DNA from: an uncultured Alistipes sp.
Lineage (GTDB): Bacteria; Bacteroidota; Bacteroidia; Bacteroidales; Rikenellaceae
Length of the DNA stretch: 21,164 nt
Reading direction: 5' to 3'
Assembly: GCA_900546005.1 (NCBI GenBank)
Contig: URBJ01000036.1
Coordinates: 1 to 21,164, forward strand
Shown here: positions 1-7,413 of the stretch, piece by piece
Numbering within the stretch: position 1 is the first letter of the stretch
Layout of the letters: every line of letters begins with the position of its first letter
Position numbers and translations under genes: made by a program
Notes under the pieces: generated by a model
What the model was told of the DNA's origin: nothing
The model's input: only the letters and a program-made list of their open reading frames with translations
Database searches by the model: none

Positions 1-763
1 CGGATTTTTGGGAAAGCACCCATTTGGTAAAGTAGTCATAGCCGAAATAGATAAGCCCATAGGAAATCGCACCGGAGATTACGCCAAGGCTCATGCCCTC
101 CACGATAAACGGCAAGCGAATGAAGCCATTGGTCGCACCGACATATTTCATTATGTTTACTTCGCGGCGGCGGCTGAACACAGTTATTTTGATGGTGTTG
201 CCCACAATCATAAGCGAAACCGCAATCAGCAGCCCGATGATAACAACGCCGCCTACGTAAGCCATTTTTTTAAGTCCGGTGATTACGTTTGCCACTTCGG
301 TCATGGCGGAAACGGAAAGCACACCGTCAATATTTTCAATGGCGGCAACGGTGCTTTCCAAGTCGGAAACATCGTCAAAGGTGACTCGATAGGAATCCGG
401 AAGGTTGTTATCCTCCTTGTACGCCTCAAAGAGCAGACCCTCGTCGCCCATGGCACTCATCATTTCGGAAAGAGCCTCGCCCTTCGGGACAAACTCAACT
501 GTGGAGATTTTTCCGGTGGCAATAATCGCCTTTCTTATACGCGCTTGGTCATCTTCGGTGGTGTTGTCATCAAGGTATACGATGGCTTCACTCTGATCCT
601 CAAGCTCGTCCACAACGCTGGAAACGTTAACTGCCAAAAGCGCCGCCGCGCCTATGAGAAGCATACAGGAAACCAGAACGCCGATGGAAGCGAGGGACAT
701 CAGCCGGTTGTTCCAAAGGTTTTTGAAGCCCTGTTTTACAAGATAGAAAAAACTGTTCAGCAT
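1..763 (-). CDS. ftsX: Cell-division ABC transporter permease FtsX (3' end cut off by window edge)
   Basis: FtsX is the membrane partner of FtsE; together they couple divisome assembly to activation of peptidoglycan hydrolases. The minus-strand frame opens with [17 protein letters not shown], a typical FtsX cytoplasmic start. A first membrane segment follows (about residues 24-48), then an extracytoplasmic loop, then membrane segments beginning near residue 180. The conserved FtsX/MacB-like stretch [15 protein letters not shown] lies after the second membrane segment. About 254 codons are visible with no stop, against roughly 300 residues in the family, so some 45 C-terminal residues lie outside. 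The ATG at 763 overlaps the end of ftsE by 7 bp and follows GGAGG (771-775 on the complementary strand) at good spacing. The protein style and Shine-Dalgarno use point to Firmicutes/Clostridia, unlike the rest of the window. A 473-codon frame on the plus strand here is an antisense shadow. Confidence 0.93.
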   Translation of the reverse strand, partial: MLNSFFYLVKQGFKNLWNNRLMSLASIGVLVSCMLLIGAAALLAVNVSSVVDELEDQSEAIVYLDDNTTEDDQARIRKAIIATGKISTVEFVPKGEALSEMMSAMGDEGLLFEAYKEDNNLPDSYRVTFDDVSDLESTVAAIENIDGVLSVSAMTEVANVITGLKKMAYVGGVVIIGLLIAVSLMIVGNTIKITVFSRRREVNIMKYVGATNGFIRLPFIVEGMSLGVISGAISYGLIYFGYDYFTKWVLSQKS

Positions 764-1440
764 ATGGGCGCCTCCGTTCCTTCCACGTCGCGGATAACTT
801 CGCCCTTTTCAATAGTGATTACCCTGCGGTTAAACTGCTGCACAAGGTCGTGCTCGTGGGTGACCATAACTATGGTAACGCCGAGCTTGTTTATCTCGTT
901 GAGCAGGTCGACTATTTCAAAGGAAAGCTCCGGGTCGATGTTGCCGGTGGGCTCGTCCGCTATGATAAGAGAGGGGGAATTAACAAGCGCACGGGCAAGA
1001 GCAACACGCTGCTGTTCGCCGCCGGAAAGCTCGTCCGGCTTGCATTTTGCCTTGTTGGCAAGTCCCACAAGGGAAAGCATATACGGAACCTTGCGCTTTA
1101 TTTCCTTATTTGAAACATTGGTAACGCGCAGGGCAAAGGCAACATTGTCGTATGCGGTCATATTGGGGATAAGGCGAAAGTCCTGGAACACAACGCCTAT
1201 TGAGCGGCGGAACTTCGGGATTTTGTACCGGGGCATTTTGCCAAGGTTCTTGCCGTTCACCTTTATAACGCCGGAGCTTGCCCGTTCCTCCCGCAGCATA
1301 AGCTTAATCAGCGTGCTTTTGCCCGCGCCGGAGGAACCGACGATGAACACAAATTCGCCGTCGGCAATTCGCAGGCTTACATCGTTAAGCGCGACTGTGC
1401 CGTTGGGGTATTTTTTTGTCACGTTCTGAAATTCAATCAA
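757..1440 (-). CDS. ftsE: Cell-division ATP-binding protein FtsE
   Basis: FtsE is the cytoplasmic ATPase of the FtsEX complex. The 227-residue protein has every ABC motif: Walker [10 protein letters not shown] (35-43), Q-loop Q86 in VVFQDFRL, signature LSGGEQQR (138-145), Walker B LIIADEP (158-164) and the H-loop His195 in [22 protein letters not shown] at the N terminus and [20 protein letters not shown] in the middle are typical of FtsE from Firmicutes. Translation starts at TTG (1440): it is preceded by a GAGGT Shine-Dalgarno at about 7 nt, and the frame closes upstream of it with a stop. The stop codon overlaps the ftsX start, so the two are translationally coupled. The SD-led TTG start contrasts with the mostly SD-less Bacteroidota genes from 1623 onward; the block is probably foreign to the rest of the contig. 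Confidence 0.96.
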   Translation of the reverse strand: MIEFQNVTKKYPNGTVALNDVSLRIADGEFVFIVGSSGAGKSTLIKLMLREERASSGVIKVNGKNLGKMPRYKIPKFRRSIGVVFQDFRLIPNMTAYDNVAFALRVTNVSNKEIKRKVPYMLSLVGLANKAKCKPDELSGGEQQRVALARALVNSPSLIIADEPTGNIDPELSFEIVDLLNEINKLGVTIVMVTHEHDLVQQFNRRVITIEKGEVIRDVEGTEAPIC

Positions 1441-1560
1441 TCTTAGACCTCACAAAAAACAGTTTATAAAATCAGACGAAGAATTCACCCGCAGTCGAAC
1501 AATAAAAAAACGTTTTTTCCCATTTTTATTAATAAACACATCTCCGGATAGGCCTTTTAT
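1441..1560. other. Probable junction between Firmicutes-like and Bacteroidota-like DNA
   Basis: This AT-rich gap separates the SD-driven, clostridial-looking ftsEX block (left, minus strand) from Bacteroidota genes with TAnnTTTG promoters (right). The GAGGT Shine-Dalgarno of ftsE sits just right of 1440, and the porX promoter begins near 1562, so a change of origin must fall between about 1457 and 1560. The gap contains an A6-CG-T6 palindrome (1505-1518) and a GAATTC site (1481-1486), neither conclusive. I see no insertion sequence, integrase, tRNA or direct repeat that would explain a natural insertion. Inference: assembly or cloning chimera more likely than transfer. Confidence 0.6.
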
Positions 1561-1561
1561 C

Positions 1562-1594
1562 TTCGGAGTCAACTCAATAAATTGATTATCTTTG
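1562..1594 (+). promoter_or_regulatory. Bacteroidota-type promoter for porX
   Basis: TATCTTTG at 1587-1594 is a perfect match to the Bacteroidota -7 element TAnnTTTG. About 21 bp upstream lies TTCG (1562-1565), one mismatch from the -33 TTTG. Transcription would begin around 1601, leaving a leader of about 20 nt before the ATG. Confidence 0.65.
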
Positions 1595-1622
1595 TAAACA
1601 CTTAACAATAATCGCCTGTTCT

Positions 1623-3176
1623 ATGAACGATGTAAAGATACTATGGGTCGACGACGAGATCGACTTCCTCAAACCCCACATTCTGTTTCTTCAAGGGAAA
1701 GGTTACGATGTCGAGACCTGCAACAACGGCTATGATGCGATCGATCTGGCTGCATCGAAACAGTACGATCTGATCATCCTCGACGAAATGATGCCCGGTC
1801 TGACCGGTCTCGAAACCCTGCCTCGCATCAAGGAGATCCGGCCGATGACCCCGGTCATTATGGTCACCAAAAGCGAGGAGGAGAACATCATGGACAAGGC
1901 GGTCGGCTCTAAAATTGCCGACTACCTGATCAAACCGGTCAATCCGAATCAGGTCCTGCTGTCGATCAAAAAGAACGTTCACAGCCAACAGTTAGTGACC
2001 GAACAGACCACAGCCGACTACCGAAGCGAGTTCGGACGTATCTCTTCGTCGTTCACCGATGCACGGACATTTAATGATTGGGTTCAAATCTATCGGAAAC
2101 TTTATAACTGGGAGGTCGATTTGGCGGAATCCACCGATCCGGGCATCCGCGAGATCCTCTCCTACCAGAAAAACGAGGCCAACAACGAATTCGCCAAATT
2201 CATCCGCAGCAACTACCAGCGCTGGTTCTCCGATCCGGACGAAAATACTCCGGTTCTATCTCACAACCTGCTCCGGAAAAAGGTATTTCCCGTGGTGGAT
2301 GCCTCGCGGAAGACCACTTTCTTCTTGATCGACAACTTCCGATACGACCAGTGGCGGATGATTCAGCCGATACTTCACAACCTGTTCGAAGTCGAGAAAG
2401 AGGATTTTTATTGCAGCATCCTGCCCACCGCCACCCAATACGCCCGCAACGCAATCTTTGCCGGACTTACTCCGCTGGCTATCGACAAGATCATGCCCGA
2501 TCTTTGGCTCAACGACAACGAAGAGGGGGGTAAGAATCAGCACGAGGAGGAGTTTCTCCGCCGACAGATCCAGTCTCAAGGAAAACGTTACGACCTCTTC
2601 TTCGACAAGATCATCAAAAGCGACTCGGGCAAACGGTTGATCGAGAATATCAGCAAGGTAACGCGGGCAGAATTTTCAGTGATCATCTACAACTTTCTGG
2701 ACATCCTGTCGCACGCACGGACCGAAACCCAGATCATCCGCGATCTGGCCGAAGATGAAGCGGCTTTCCGATCGCTGACCCGTTCATGGTTCGAGCACTC
2801 GGACCTGTTGATCCTGATGCGCCTGCTGGCCGAACAGGGACACACGCTGATCATCACCTCCGACCACGGAACGATCCAGGTGGACCGCCCCGTACGGGTG
2901 CAGGGCGACCGGGAGACCTCTTCGAACCTACGTTACAAGACGGGGAGAAACCTCAGCTTCAATGCAAAAGAGGTTTTTGCCGTCACAAAACCCGAATCGA
3001 TCCACCTACCGAAATCGAACATCACGTCGACCTACATTTTTGCCTACAACCGTGACTTCTTCGTCTATCCGAACAACACGAATCAGTTCGTCCGCTACTA
3101 CAACAAGACGTTCCAGCACGGTGGCATCTCGATGGAGGAGATGATCGTTCCATTTCTGGTACTCAAACCCCGCTAA
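1623..3176 (+). CDS. porX: PorX-type response regulator with C-terminal PglZ (alkaline-phosphatase-fold) domain
   Basis: This is a two-part cytoplasmic signalling protein of 517 residues, the same size as Porphyromonas PorX. An N-terminal CheY-like receiver (about 1-120) has the acidic pair D10/D11, phospho-acceptor D54 (LILDEMMPG), T82 and K104 (YLIKP), so it should be phosphorylatable. A helical linker leads to a PglZ domain (about 205-517). This keeps D237 in LIDNFRYDQW, the Thr-rich site SILPTATQYAR (T269/T271), the metal-binding SDHGT (D414, H415) and a late His in QHGG (499-502). In Porphyromonas, PorX works with kinase PorY and sigma factor SigP to control the type IX secretion system, and its PglZ domain is a zinc-dependent phosphodiesterase. 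Many Bacteroidota carry it, including some without full T9SS. No kinase gene lies nearby. It is monocistronic, with its own promoter and terminator. Confidence 0.92.
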   Translation: MNDVKILWVDDEIDFLKPHILFLQGKGYDVETCNNGYDAIDLAASKQYDLIILDEMMPGLTGLETLPRIKEIRPMTPVIMVTKSEEENIMDKAVGSKIADYLIKPVNPNQVLLSIKKNVHSQQLVTEQTTADYRSEFGRISSSFTDARTFNDWVQIYRKLYNWEVDLAESTDPGIREILSYQKNEANNEFAKFIRSNYQRWFSDPDENTPVLSHNLLRKKVFPVVDASRKTTFFLIDNFRYDQWRMIQPILHNLFEVEKEDFYCSILPTATQYARNAIFAGLTPLAIDKIMPDLWLNDNEEGGKNQHEEEFLRRQIQSQGKRYDLFFDKIIKSDSGKRLIENISKVTRAEFSVIIYNFLDILSHARTETQIIRDLAEDEAAFRSLTRSWFEHSDLLILMRLLAEQGHTLIITSDHGTIQVDRPVRVQGDRETSSNLRYKTGRNLSFNAKEVFAVTKPESIHLPKSNITSTYIFAYNRDFFVYPNNTNQFVRYYNKTFQHGGISMEEMIVPFLVLKPR

Positions 3177-3213
3177 AAGTTTTTTGCGGATTTCTCATTA
3201 CACACACATTAAT

Positions 3214-3248
3214 AAACGTCTTCCGGACTCTTCCCGGAGGACGTTTTT
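3214..3248 (+). terminator. Rho-independent terminator after porX
   Basis: AAACGTCTTCCGG and CCGGAGGACGTTT pair over 13 positions (one T:G wobble) around a short loop and run into a T5 tract (3244-3248). It lies about 40 nt after the porX stop and isolates porX from the next gene. Confidence 0.85.
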
Positions 3249-3401
3249 GCGTTATAGAACCTCCTTTCTCTCCGGAAAGGCTGCTCCCCCGAAAAGGCTA
3301 CTTCTCCGTCCCCCCCATTTCCACACAGCAACACCCGCACTCTTTTTCAGCCGAAAGTTCTCATAAAATACTCTTTGTTAAAGAGAAAGGAGCGCTACGA
3401 C

Positions 3402-3432
3402 TTGAATATCCCGCAAATTCTTTCTACTTTTG
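3402..3432 (+). promoter_or_regulatory. Bacteroidota-type promoter for the DUF4838 gene
   Basis: TTG (3402-3404), a 20-bp spacer and TACTTTTG (3425-3432) fit the TTTG-N19-21-TAnnTTTG consensus. The -7 element overlaps the upstream in-frame TTG (3430), so that codon cannot be the start. The ATG at 3451 fits a leader of about 12 nt. Confidence 0.7.
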
Positions 3433-3450
3433 GGAAAATTACTACCCGAT

Positions 3451-5259
3451 ATGAACAGACTATTCTACCTTCCGATATGCATCGGAATCATCCTCACGTC
3501 CGTCTCATGCAACCGGTCACTCGTACTCACATCCGACGGAGCCAGCGACTACACAATCGTCATTCCGACTGTTCCTACGGAGATTGAGCGTAAAGCCGCA
3601 ACAGAATTCCAGCGTTTGTTGGCCTTGAGCAGTTCGGTCGAGGTGCCGATCGCCGGCGATACCCTCCCCACATCGAGCAGAGAGATCGTCATCGGACTCA
3701 CGAACCGCACTCCGGGTAACATGCAGGATTCGCTGCAGGAGGACGGGTTCGTCATCCGCACCGAAGGCCGATCGCTGCTGATCAACGGCGGCAGCGAAAA
3801 AGGTACACTCTACGGCGTGTACACCTTCTTCGACAAGTATCTCGGCTACCGTTGCTACTCCCCGAAGGTATTCAAATATCCGACCCTCGATCGTGTCGAG
3901 ATAGCCTCAGGGATCGATGACCGACAGGTTCCGGTCAACCGCTACCGCAACACTTTTTATGACGTGGCATCCGATCCGTTCTACGCCGACTGGCACAAAC
4001 TCGACCACATGAAACCCGACTGGGGATTGTGGGTCCACACCTTTGCCACCCTGCTGCCTCCGGAACAATACTTCGCCCAGCACCCGGAATGCTATGCATC
4101 GGTCAATGGGAAACGGGTCGGCATGCAGGACGACGGCCATCTGCGGGCCCAGCTATGCCTGTCAAATCCCGAAACCCTCGAAATACTCTGCGATAATCTG
4201 AAAAAAGAGATGGACCGACAGCCGGACGCACTATACTGGTCCGTAAGCCAGAACGACACCTATGCCGACAAACCCTACAATTGTACCTGCCCCGCATGTA
4301 GTGCCCTCGACGAAAAAGCAGGATCGCCGAGCGGTTCGGTTCTCGACTTCGTCAACCGGGTTGCAGAGCGTTTCCCGGACAAAATCATCTCGACATTAGC
4401 CTACCGCTATACCCGGACTGCTCCGAAGGGAGTCGTTCCGGCCGATAATGTCAACATCATGCTCTGCGACATCGAATGCAACCGACACATCCCCATTGCG
4501 GAAGACTCCACCAGCGCATCGTTCCGGAACGATTTCGAGGAGTGGGGCAAGATCGCCAACAACATTCTGATGTGGGACTACATCATCCAGTTCTCGAACC
4601 TGATGGCCCCTTACCCCAATCTGCGCACGCTGCAACCCAACATGCAATACTTCGTCCGCAACGGAGTGACCGCCCAGTTCCAGCAAGGAAACATCAGTCG
4701 CGGAGGAGAGTTCTGCGAGCTAAGGCCCTATCTCGTCGCTCGACTGATGTGGAATCCCGACGTAGACATCCGTGCCGAGATGGAAGATTTTCTGAACGGT
4801 TACTATGAAGAAGCCGGGCCGAGTATTTTGGCATACATCGACCTGATGCACGACGAACTCGAAAAATCGAAGCTACCCCTCTCCATATACGGCAAGCCGT
4901 TCGACCATTTCGAAGGATTTTTAAGGCCGGAGCTGTTCAGCCGCTATGAAGAGCTGTTCGATCAGGCGGAAGCTGCCGTAGCCGACAAGGCCGAAGTCCT
5001 CGAACGGGTCAAGATCGCCCGCCTGCCATTGACCTTCTCGCTCTTCGAGATCGCCAAACAACGGGGCTTGGACGAAGATCGGGTATTCGAGCAAGTAGAG
5101 GGAAAATGGCAGATTCGTCCCGAAATCTCGCAACGTCTCGACACCTTCCTCGAGCTGTGCCGCAAAGCCGAAATCCAGCACTTCGTCGAAGGTGGAATGA
5201 GCCCCGAAGAGTACGGACAACAGACCCGACAGGCACTGAATGCTTTTATAACAGAATAG
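3451..5259 (+). CDS. Exported DUF4838 protein, probable glycan-active (GH67-N-like N-terminal domain)
   Basis: The predicted protein is 602 residues from the ATG at 3451, chosen because it sits directly before a signal peptide (MNRLFYLPICIGIILTSVSC) and after the promoter. Cys20 suggests a lipoprotein, but the lipobox is imperfect (SVSC). Residues about 35-150 resemble the N-terminal accessory domain of alpha-glucuronidase/GH20-type enzymes, including GTLYGVYTFFDKYLGYRCYSP. The middle (about 155-450) is a DUF4838 domain. It has the typical Cys cluster CTCPACSALDEKAGSPSG (278-295) and WSVSQND upstream of it, and a conserved acid-rich stretch NIMLCDIECNRHIP. The C-terminal third is helical. DUF4838 proteins are common near polysaccharide loci in Bacteroidota and are presumed glycoside hydrolases, but I know of no settled reaction. 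It stands alone, between porX and tsaE, with no SusC/SusD partner. Confidence 0.82.
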   Translation: MNRLFYLPICIGIILTSVSCNRSLVLTSDGASDYTIVIPTVPTEIERKAATEFQRLLALSSSVEVPIAGDTLPTSSREIVIGLTNRTPGNMQDSLQEDGFVIRTEGRSLLINGGSEKGTLYGVYTFFDKYLGYRCYSPKVFKYPTLDRVEIASGIDDRQVPVNRYRNTFYDVASDPFYADWHKLDHMKPDWGLWVHTFATLLPPEQYFAQHPECYASVNGKRVGMQDDGHLRAQLCLSNPETLEILCDNLKKEMDRQPDALYWSVSQNDTYADKPYNCTCPACSALDEKAGSPSGSVLDFVNRVAERFPDKIISTLAYRYTRTAPKGVVPADNVNIMLCDIECNRHIPIAEDSTSASFRNDFEEWGKIANNILMWDYIIQFSNLMAPYPNLRTLQPNMQYFVRNGVTAQFQQGNISRGGEFCELRPYLVARLMWNPDVDIRAEMEDFLNGYYEEAGPSILAYIDLMHDELEKSKLPLSIYGKPFDHFEGFLRPELFSRYEELFDQAEAAVADKAEVLERVKIARLPLTFSLFEIAKQRGLDEDRVFEQVEGKWQIRPEISQRLDTFLELCRKAEIQHFVEGGMSPEEYGQQTRQALNAFITE

Positions 5260-5269
5260 ACCTTCGCTT

Positions 5270-5301
5270 TTTGGAGATCCGATTGCAATGCTCTATATTT
5301 G
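5270..5301 (+). promoter_or_regulatory. Bacteroidota-type promoter for tsaE
   Basis: TTTG (5270-5273), a 20-bp spacer and TATATTTG (5294-5301) match both consensus boxes exactly. It starts 11 bp after the DUF4838 stop, so tsaE does not depend on upstream transcription. Confidence 0.8.
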
Positions 5302-5345
5302 TCGGTAGAAAACATGCTGACAAATAGAGAGGAGGAGAGATATTC

Positions 5346-5762
5346 ATGTTACTGAAGATAGATTCCATCAACGACTTGCCCGAGGCGGCCGATGCCATTC
5401 TTGAGGCACTCAACGGACGTTCGATCGTAGCCTTCTGGGGAGAGATGGGAGCCGGGAAAACGACGCTGATCCGGGCTCTGTGCGACCGCTTGGGCGTAAC
5501 CGATACGGTAACCAGCCCCACGTTTGCACTCGTCAACGAATACCACACCGAAACGGGTGAACCGATCTACCACTTCGATTTTTACCGGATCAACCGAATC
5601 GAAGAGGTTTTCGATTTTGGCTACGAAGAGTACTTTTACAGTGGGAATCTGTGCCTGATCGAGTGGCCGGAGAAGATCGAGGGACTACTGCCCGAAGAGA
5701 CTCTTTCGGTGCGAATCCGCATTACGGGCGACGACTCGCGGACGATCGAAATCGAAAACTAA
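5346..5762 (+). CDS. tsaE: tRNA threonylcarbamoyladenosine (t6A37) synthesis ATPase TsaE
   Basis: TsaE is the small ATPase that, with TsaB and TsaD, completes the N6-threonylcarbamoyl modification of A37 in ANN-decoding tRNAs in the cytoplasm. The 138-residue protein is the normal family length. It has Walker A GEMGAGKTT (32-40), the TsaE hallmark TSPTFALVNEY, the YHFDFYR motif, and CLIEWPEKI near the end, where the acidic/Trp pair is conserved. The start ATG (5346) follows GGAGG at 5331-5335 with about 10 nt spacing, unusual for this genome. A 13-codon out-of-frame ORF (5314-5355) overlaps the start. The following unknown gene begins 39 nt after the stop without its own clear promoter, so the two probably form an operon. 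Confidence 0.95.
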   Translation: MLLKIDSINDLPEAADAILEALNGRSIVAFWGEMGAGKTTLIRALCDRLGVTDTVTSPTFALVNEYHTETGEPIYHFDFYRINRIEEVFDFGYEEYFYSGNLCLIEWPEKIEGLLPEETLSVRIRITGDDSRTIEIEN

Positions 5763-5801
5763 ACGAAACTATAAAGCCCAATCCCTATTGGCGACGCTTT
5801 A

Positions 5802-6608
5802 ATGAAAAAAATTTTTATCACACTTTTCTGTATTTTTTCCATCCTTTCCGTCTCCGGACAAAACGACACCATTTTCTGCACGGAAGGAGTCATTCCCTGT
5901 ACGGTCAAAGAGGTCAAAGAAAATGCCGTAACTTTCGTCTATCCAAACGAAGAGGTACTGAATACGATCTATAAGAACACAATCCACAAAATCGTATTCA
6001 AAAGCGGTCGAGTACAAACTTTTTCAGAAGCGACAGCCCTACAAACGATCGACAATGTAGATGACTACGAAAAGATCACCATCACCTCATTGGAGAGCGA
6101 AGTACAAGGGCTGTATAAGCTGGGAGATGTCAGTGCCAAAGCAGTCGGAACTACCGAATTATCCAATCAGGAACGGGTAAAAAATCGAGCTTACCGGAAA
6201 ATCAAGATTGCCGCAGCCATGATGGGGGCCAACATCATCTACCTGACACACCAACGCACCGAAGGCAACAAAATCGGCTACTGGACATCCAGCGCTTCCG
6301 AAACCAACCTGACCGGTATAGCCTACACAAATACGCTTCCAGATTTCGACTCATTCAAACAGTTTCTCGCACAACATGCTTCAGAGAAGATGAAGATTGT
6401 CCTCGAGACAAGTCTGGGCAACAGTGACAGCGACATGTCGAAATTCAAAAAACAGAAGCCGTTTGAGATCAACAACTTGACAGAAGAAAACCGCTTAATC
6501 ATGATTGACGGCAAATATCGTGTAGTCGGGTACGACAAAATGGGATTTAACGTCTTTTATCGGACCAAGAGCAGTTGGTACAACTTACGGATCGAATTCG
6601 ACGAATAG
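5802..6608 (+). CDS. Exported Bacteroidota protein of unknown function
   Basis: I do not recognise a named family. The 268-residue product begins with a clear Sec signal peptide (MKKIFITLFCIFSILSVSG, cleavage near residue 19), so it is periplasmic or surface-exposed. The mature part starts with a small beta-rich segment (DTIFCTEGVIPCTVKEVKEN) followed by NTIYKNTIHKIVFKSGRVQ, a pattern I recall from uncharacterised Bacteroidota proteins. The middle (about 130-165) reads KNRAYRKIKIAAAMMGAN and may be an alpha/beta fold of the kind seen in small lipoproteins and secreted stress proteins. The C terminus has short YRVVGYDKMGFNVFYR strands. There are no catalytic motifs. Base composition is somewhat more AT-rich than in tsaE, with which it is probably co-transcribed. 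Function unknown. Confidence 0.8.
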   Translation: MKKIFITLFCIFSILSVSGQNDTIFCTEGVIPCTVKEVKENAVTFVYPNEEVLNTIYKNTIHKIVFKSGRVQTFSEATALQTIDNVDDYEKITITSLESEVQGLYKLGDVSAKAVGTTELSNQERVKNRAYRKIKIAAAMMGANIIYLTHQRTEGNKIGYWTSSASETNLTGIAYTNTLPDFDSFKQFLAQHASEKMKIVLETSLGNSDSDMSKFKKQKPFEINNLTEENRLIMIDGKYRVVGYDKMGFNVFYRTKSSWYNLRIEFDE

Positions 6609-6646
6609 AACCTTTTGCTCCCCTACCTGCGTATTACCAAAAAGTC

Positions 6647-7327
6647 TCACGGGCGAATCCGGGCCATAACCTTCGGATCAGAAAGCTCCCTCAAGGCATC
6701 TTTCCCGATCCAAACAGCCGTTTTGTCGGGCATCGAAACAAGCCGGCGACTCACCTCAAGAGCCTCCCGGTGCAACCGCTGGTTTCGCTTCCCGATCTGG
6801 CGAAGCGCCCAGTTGACAGCCTTGCGGACAAAGTTCCGCGAATCGCCGGATGCCTGCTCGATCAATCCGAAGAACGGAAGAAAGCGTTCATCCTCCGCCG
6901 CTTTGTCTCCGACTGCCAACGTAGCCATCAATGCAAACGCCGTACGACGCACAAACTCCTCCTCTCGCAGAACATACTCATAAACCTTGTCATAAGCGAA
7001 GGGCATCAACCGAAACAGATTCTGACAACACTGGTCACAAATATCCCACGCATCGAACTCCTCCGTCCAGCGATCGACCAATTCGGAGGTTGTTTGTTTC
7101 GGATCGGCAACCATCGGAGCCAAAATCCGGGCTTCATGCCATCCGCTGTTCCACAACTCGATCGCCAGTTCATGCTCGTTACGGTACACCCGGGCCATCT
7201 TCCGCAGGAGAGGCACCGGAATCCCCATCGCCCGCTCGATCGGAATCCCGAAACGTGCCATTCCCGCCCGATGATCTTCCGATGCAACCGCCCACATCTC
7301 ATCCAAAACCGTTTGCAGAGAGGCCAT
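6647..7327 (-). CDS. AlkD-like DNA alkylation repair glycosylase (HEAT-like repeats)
   Basis: The 226-residue protein matches the AlkD/AlkC superfamily, which excises positively charged N3- and N7-alkylpurines without base flipping. The family is all-helical with HEAT-like repeats. Residues I can align to Bacillus cereus AlkD: W94 and D98 in WDICDQCC (AlkD W109/D113, same spacing), an Arg in FVRRTAFAL (R127/R128, about AlkD R148) and W173 in VRKAVNWALRQIGKR (about AlkD W187). The catalytic Asp and flanking aromatics are therefore present, which favours an active glycosylase over a scaffold homologue. It converges on the unknown exported gene (38 bp gap) and diverges from the HAD nucleotidase. 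I could not place a clean promoter for it. The residue matches rely on memory of AlkD. Confidence 0.88.
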   Translation of the reverse strand: MASLQTVLDEMWAVASEDHRAGMARFGIPIERAMGIPVPLLRKMARVYRNEHELAIELWNSGWHEARILAPMVADPKQTTSELVDRWTEEFDAWDICDQCCQNLFRLMPFAYDKVYEYVLREEEFVRRTAFALMATLAVGDKAAEDERFLPFFGLIEQASGDSRNFVRKAVNWALRQIGKRNQRLHREALEVSRRLVSMPDKTAVWIGKDALRELSDPKVMARIRP

Positions 7328-7386
7328 ATAAATCTACTTTTTAGAGATCGACAGCGGATCTACCGTCGCATTTTTCAGGATTGTAC

Positions 7387-7394
7387 TATTTTTG
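7387..7394 (+). promoter_or_regulatory. -7 promoter element of the HAD nucleotidase gene
   Basis: TATTTTTG matches TAnnTTTG exactly; no convincing -33 box is visible about 20 bp upstream. It overlaps the in-frame upstream codons starting at 7381, which argues for translation from the GTG at 7414 instead. Confidence 0.55.
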
Positions 7395-7413
7395 CAGCAA
7401 ATTTAATCAAAAA

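Noticed and set aside
8..1429. 473-codon open frame on the plus strand opposite ftsEX
   Set aside because: Antisense shadow of two well-identified genes; the translation has no recognisable domain and low-complexity basic runs.
1481..1486. GAATTC (EcoRI) site in the suspected junction, as a cloning scar
   Set aside because: A six-base site is expected by chance every few kilobases; it does not locate the junction by itself.
1505..1518. A6-CG-T6 palindrome as terminator or operator
   Set aside because: Stem would be nearly all A:T with no loop and no clear gene to terminate; likely AT-rich intergenic sequence.
5314..5355. 13-codon ORF overlapping the tsaE start, out of frame
   Set aside because: Could be a translational-coupling leader, but so short an ORF arises easily by chance and nothing in its peptide suggests attenuation.
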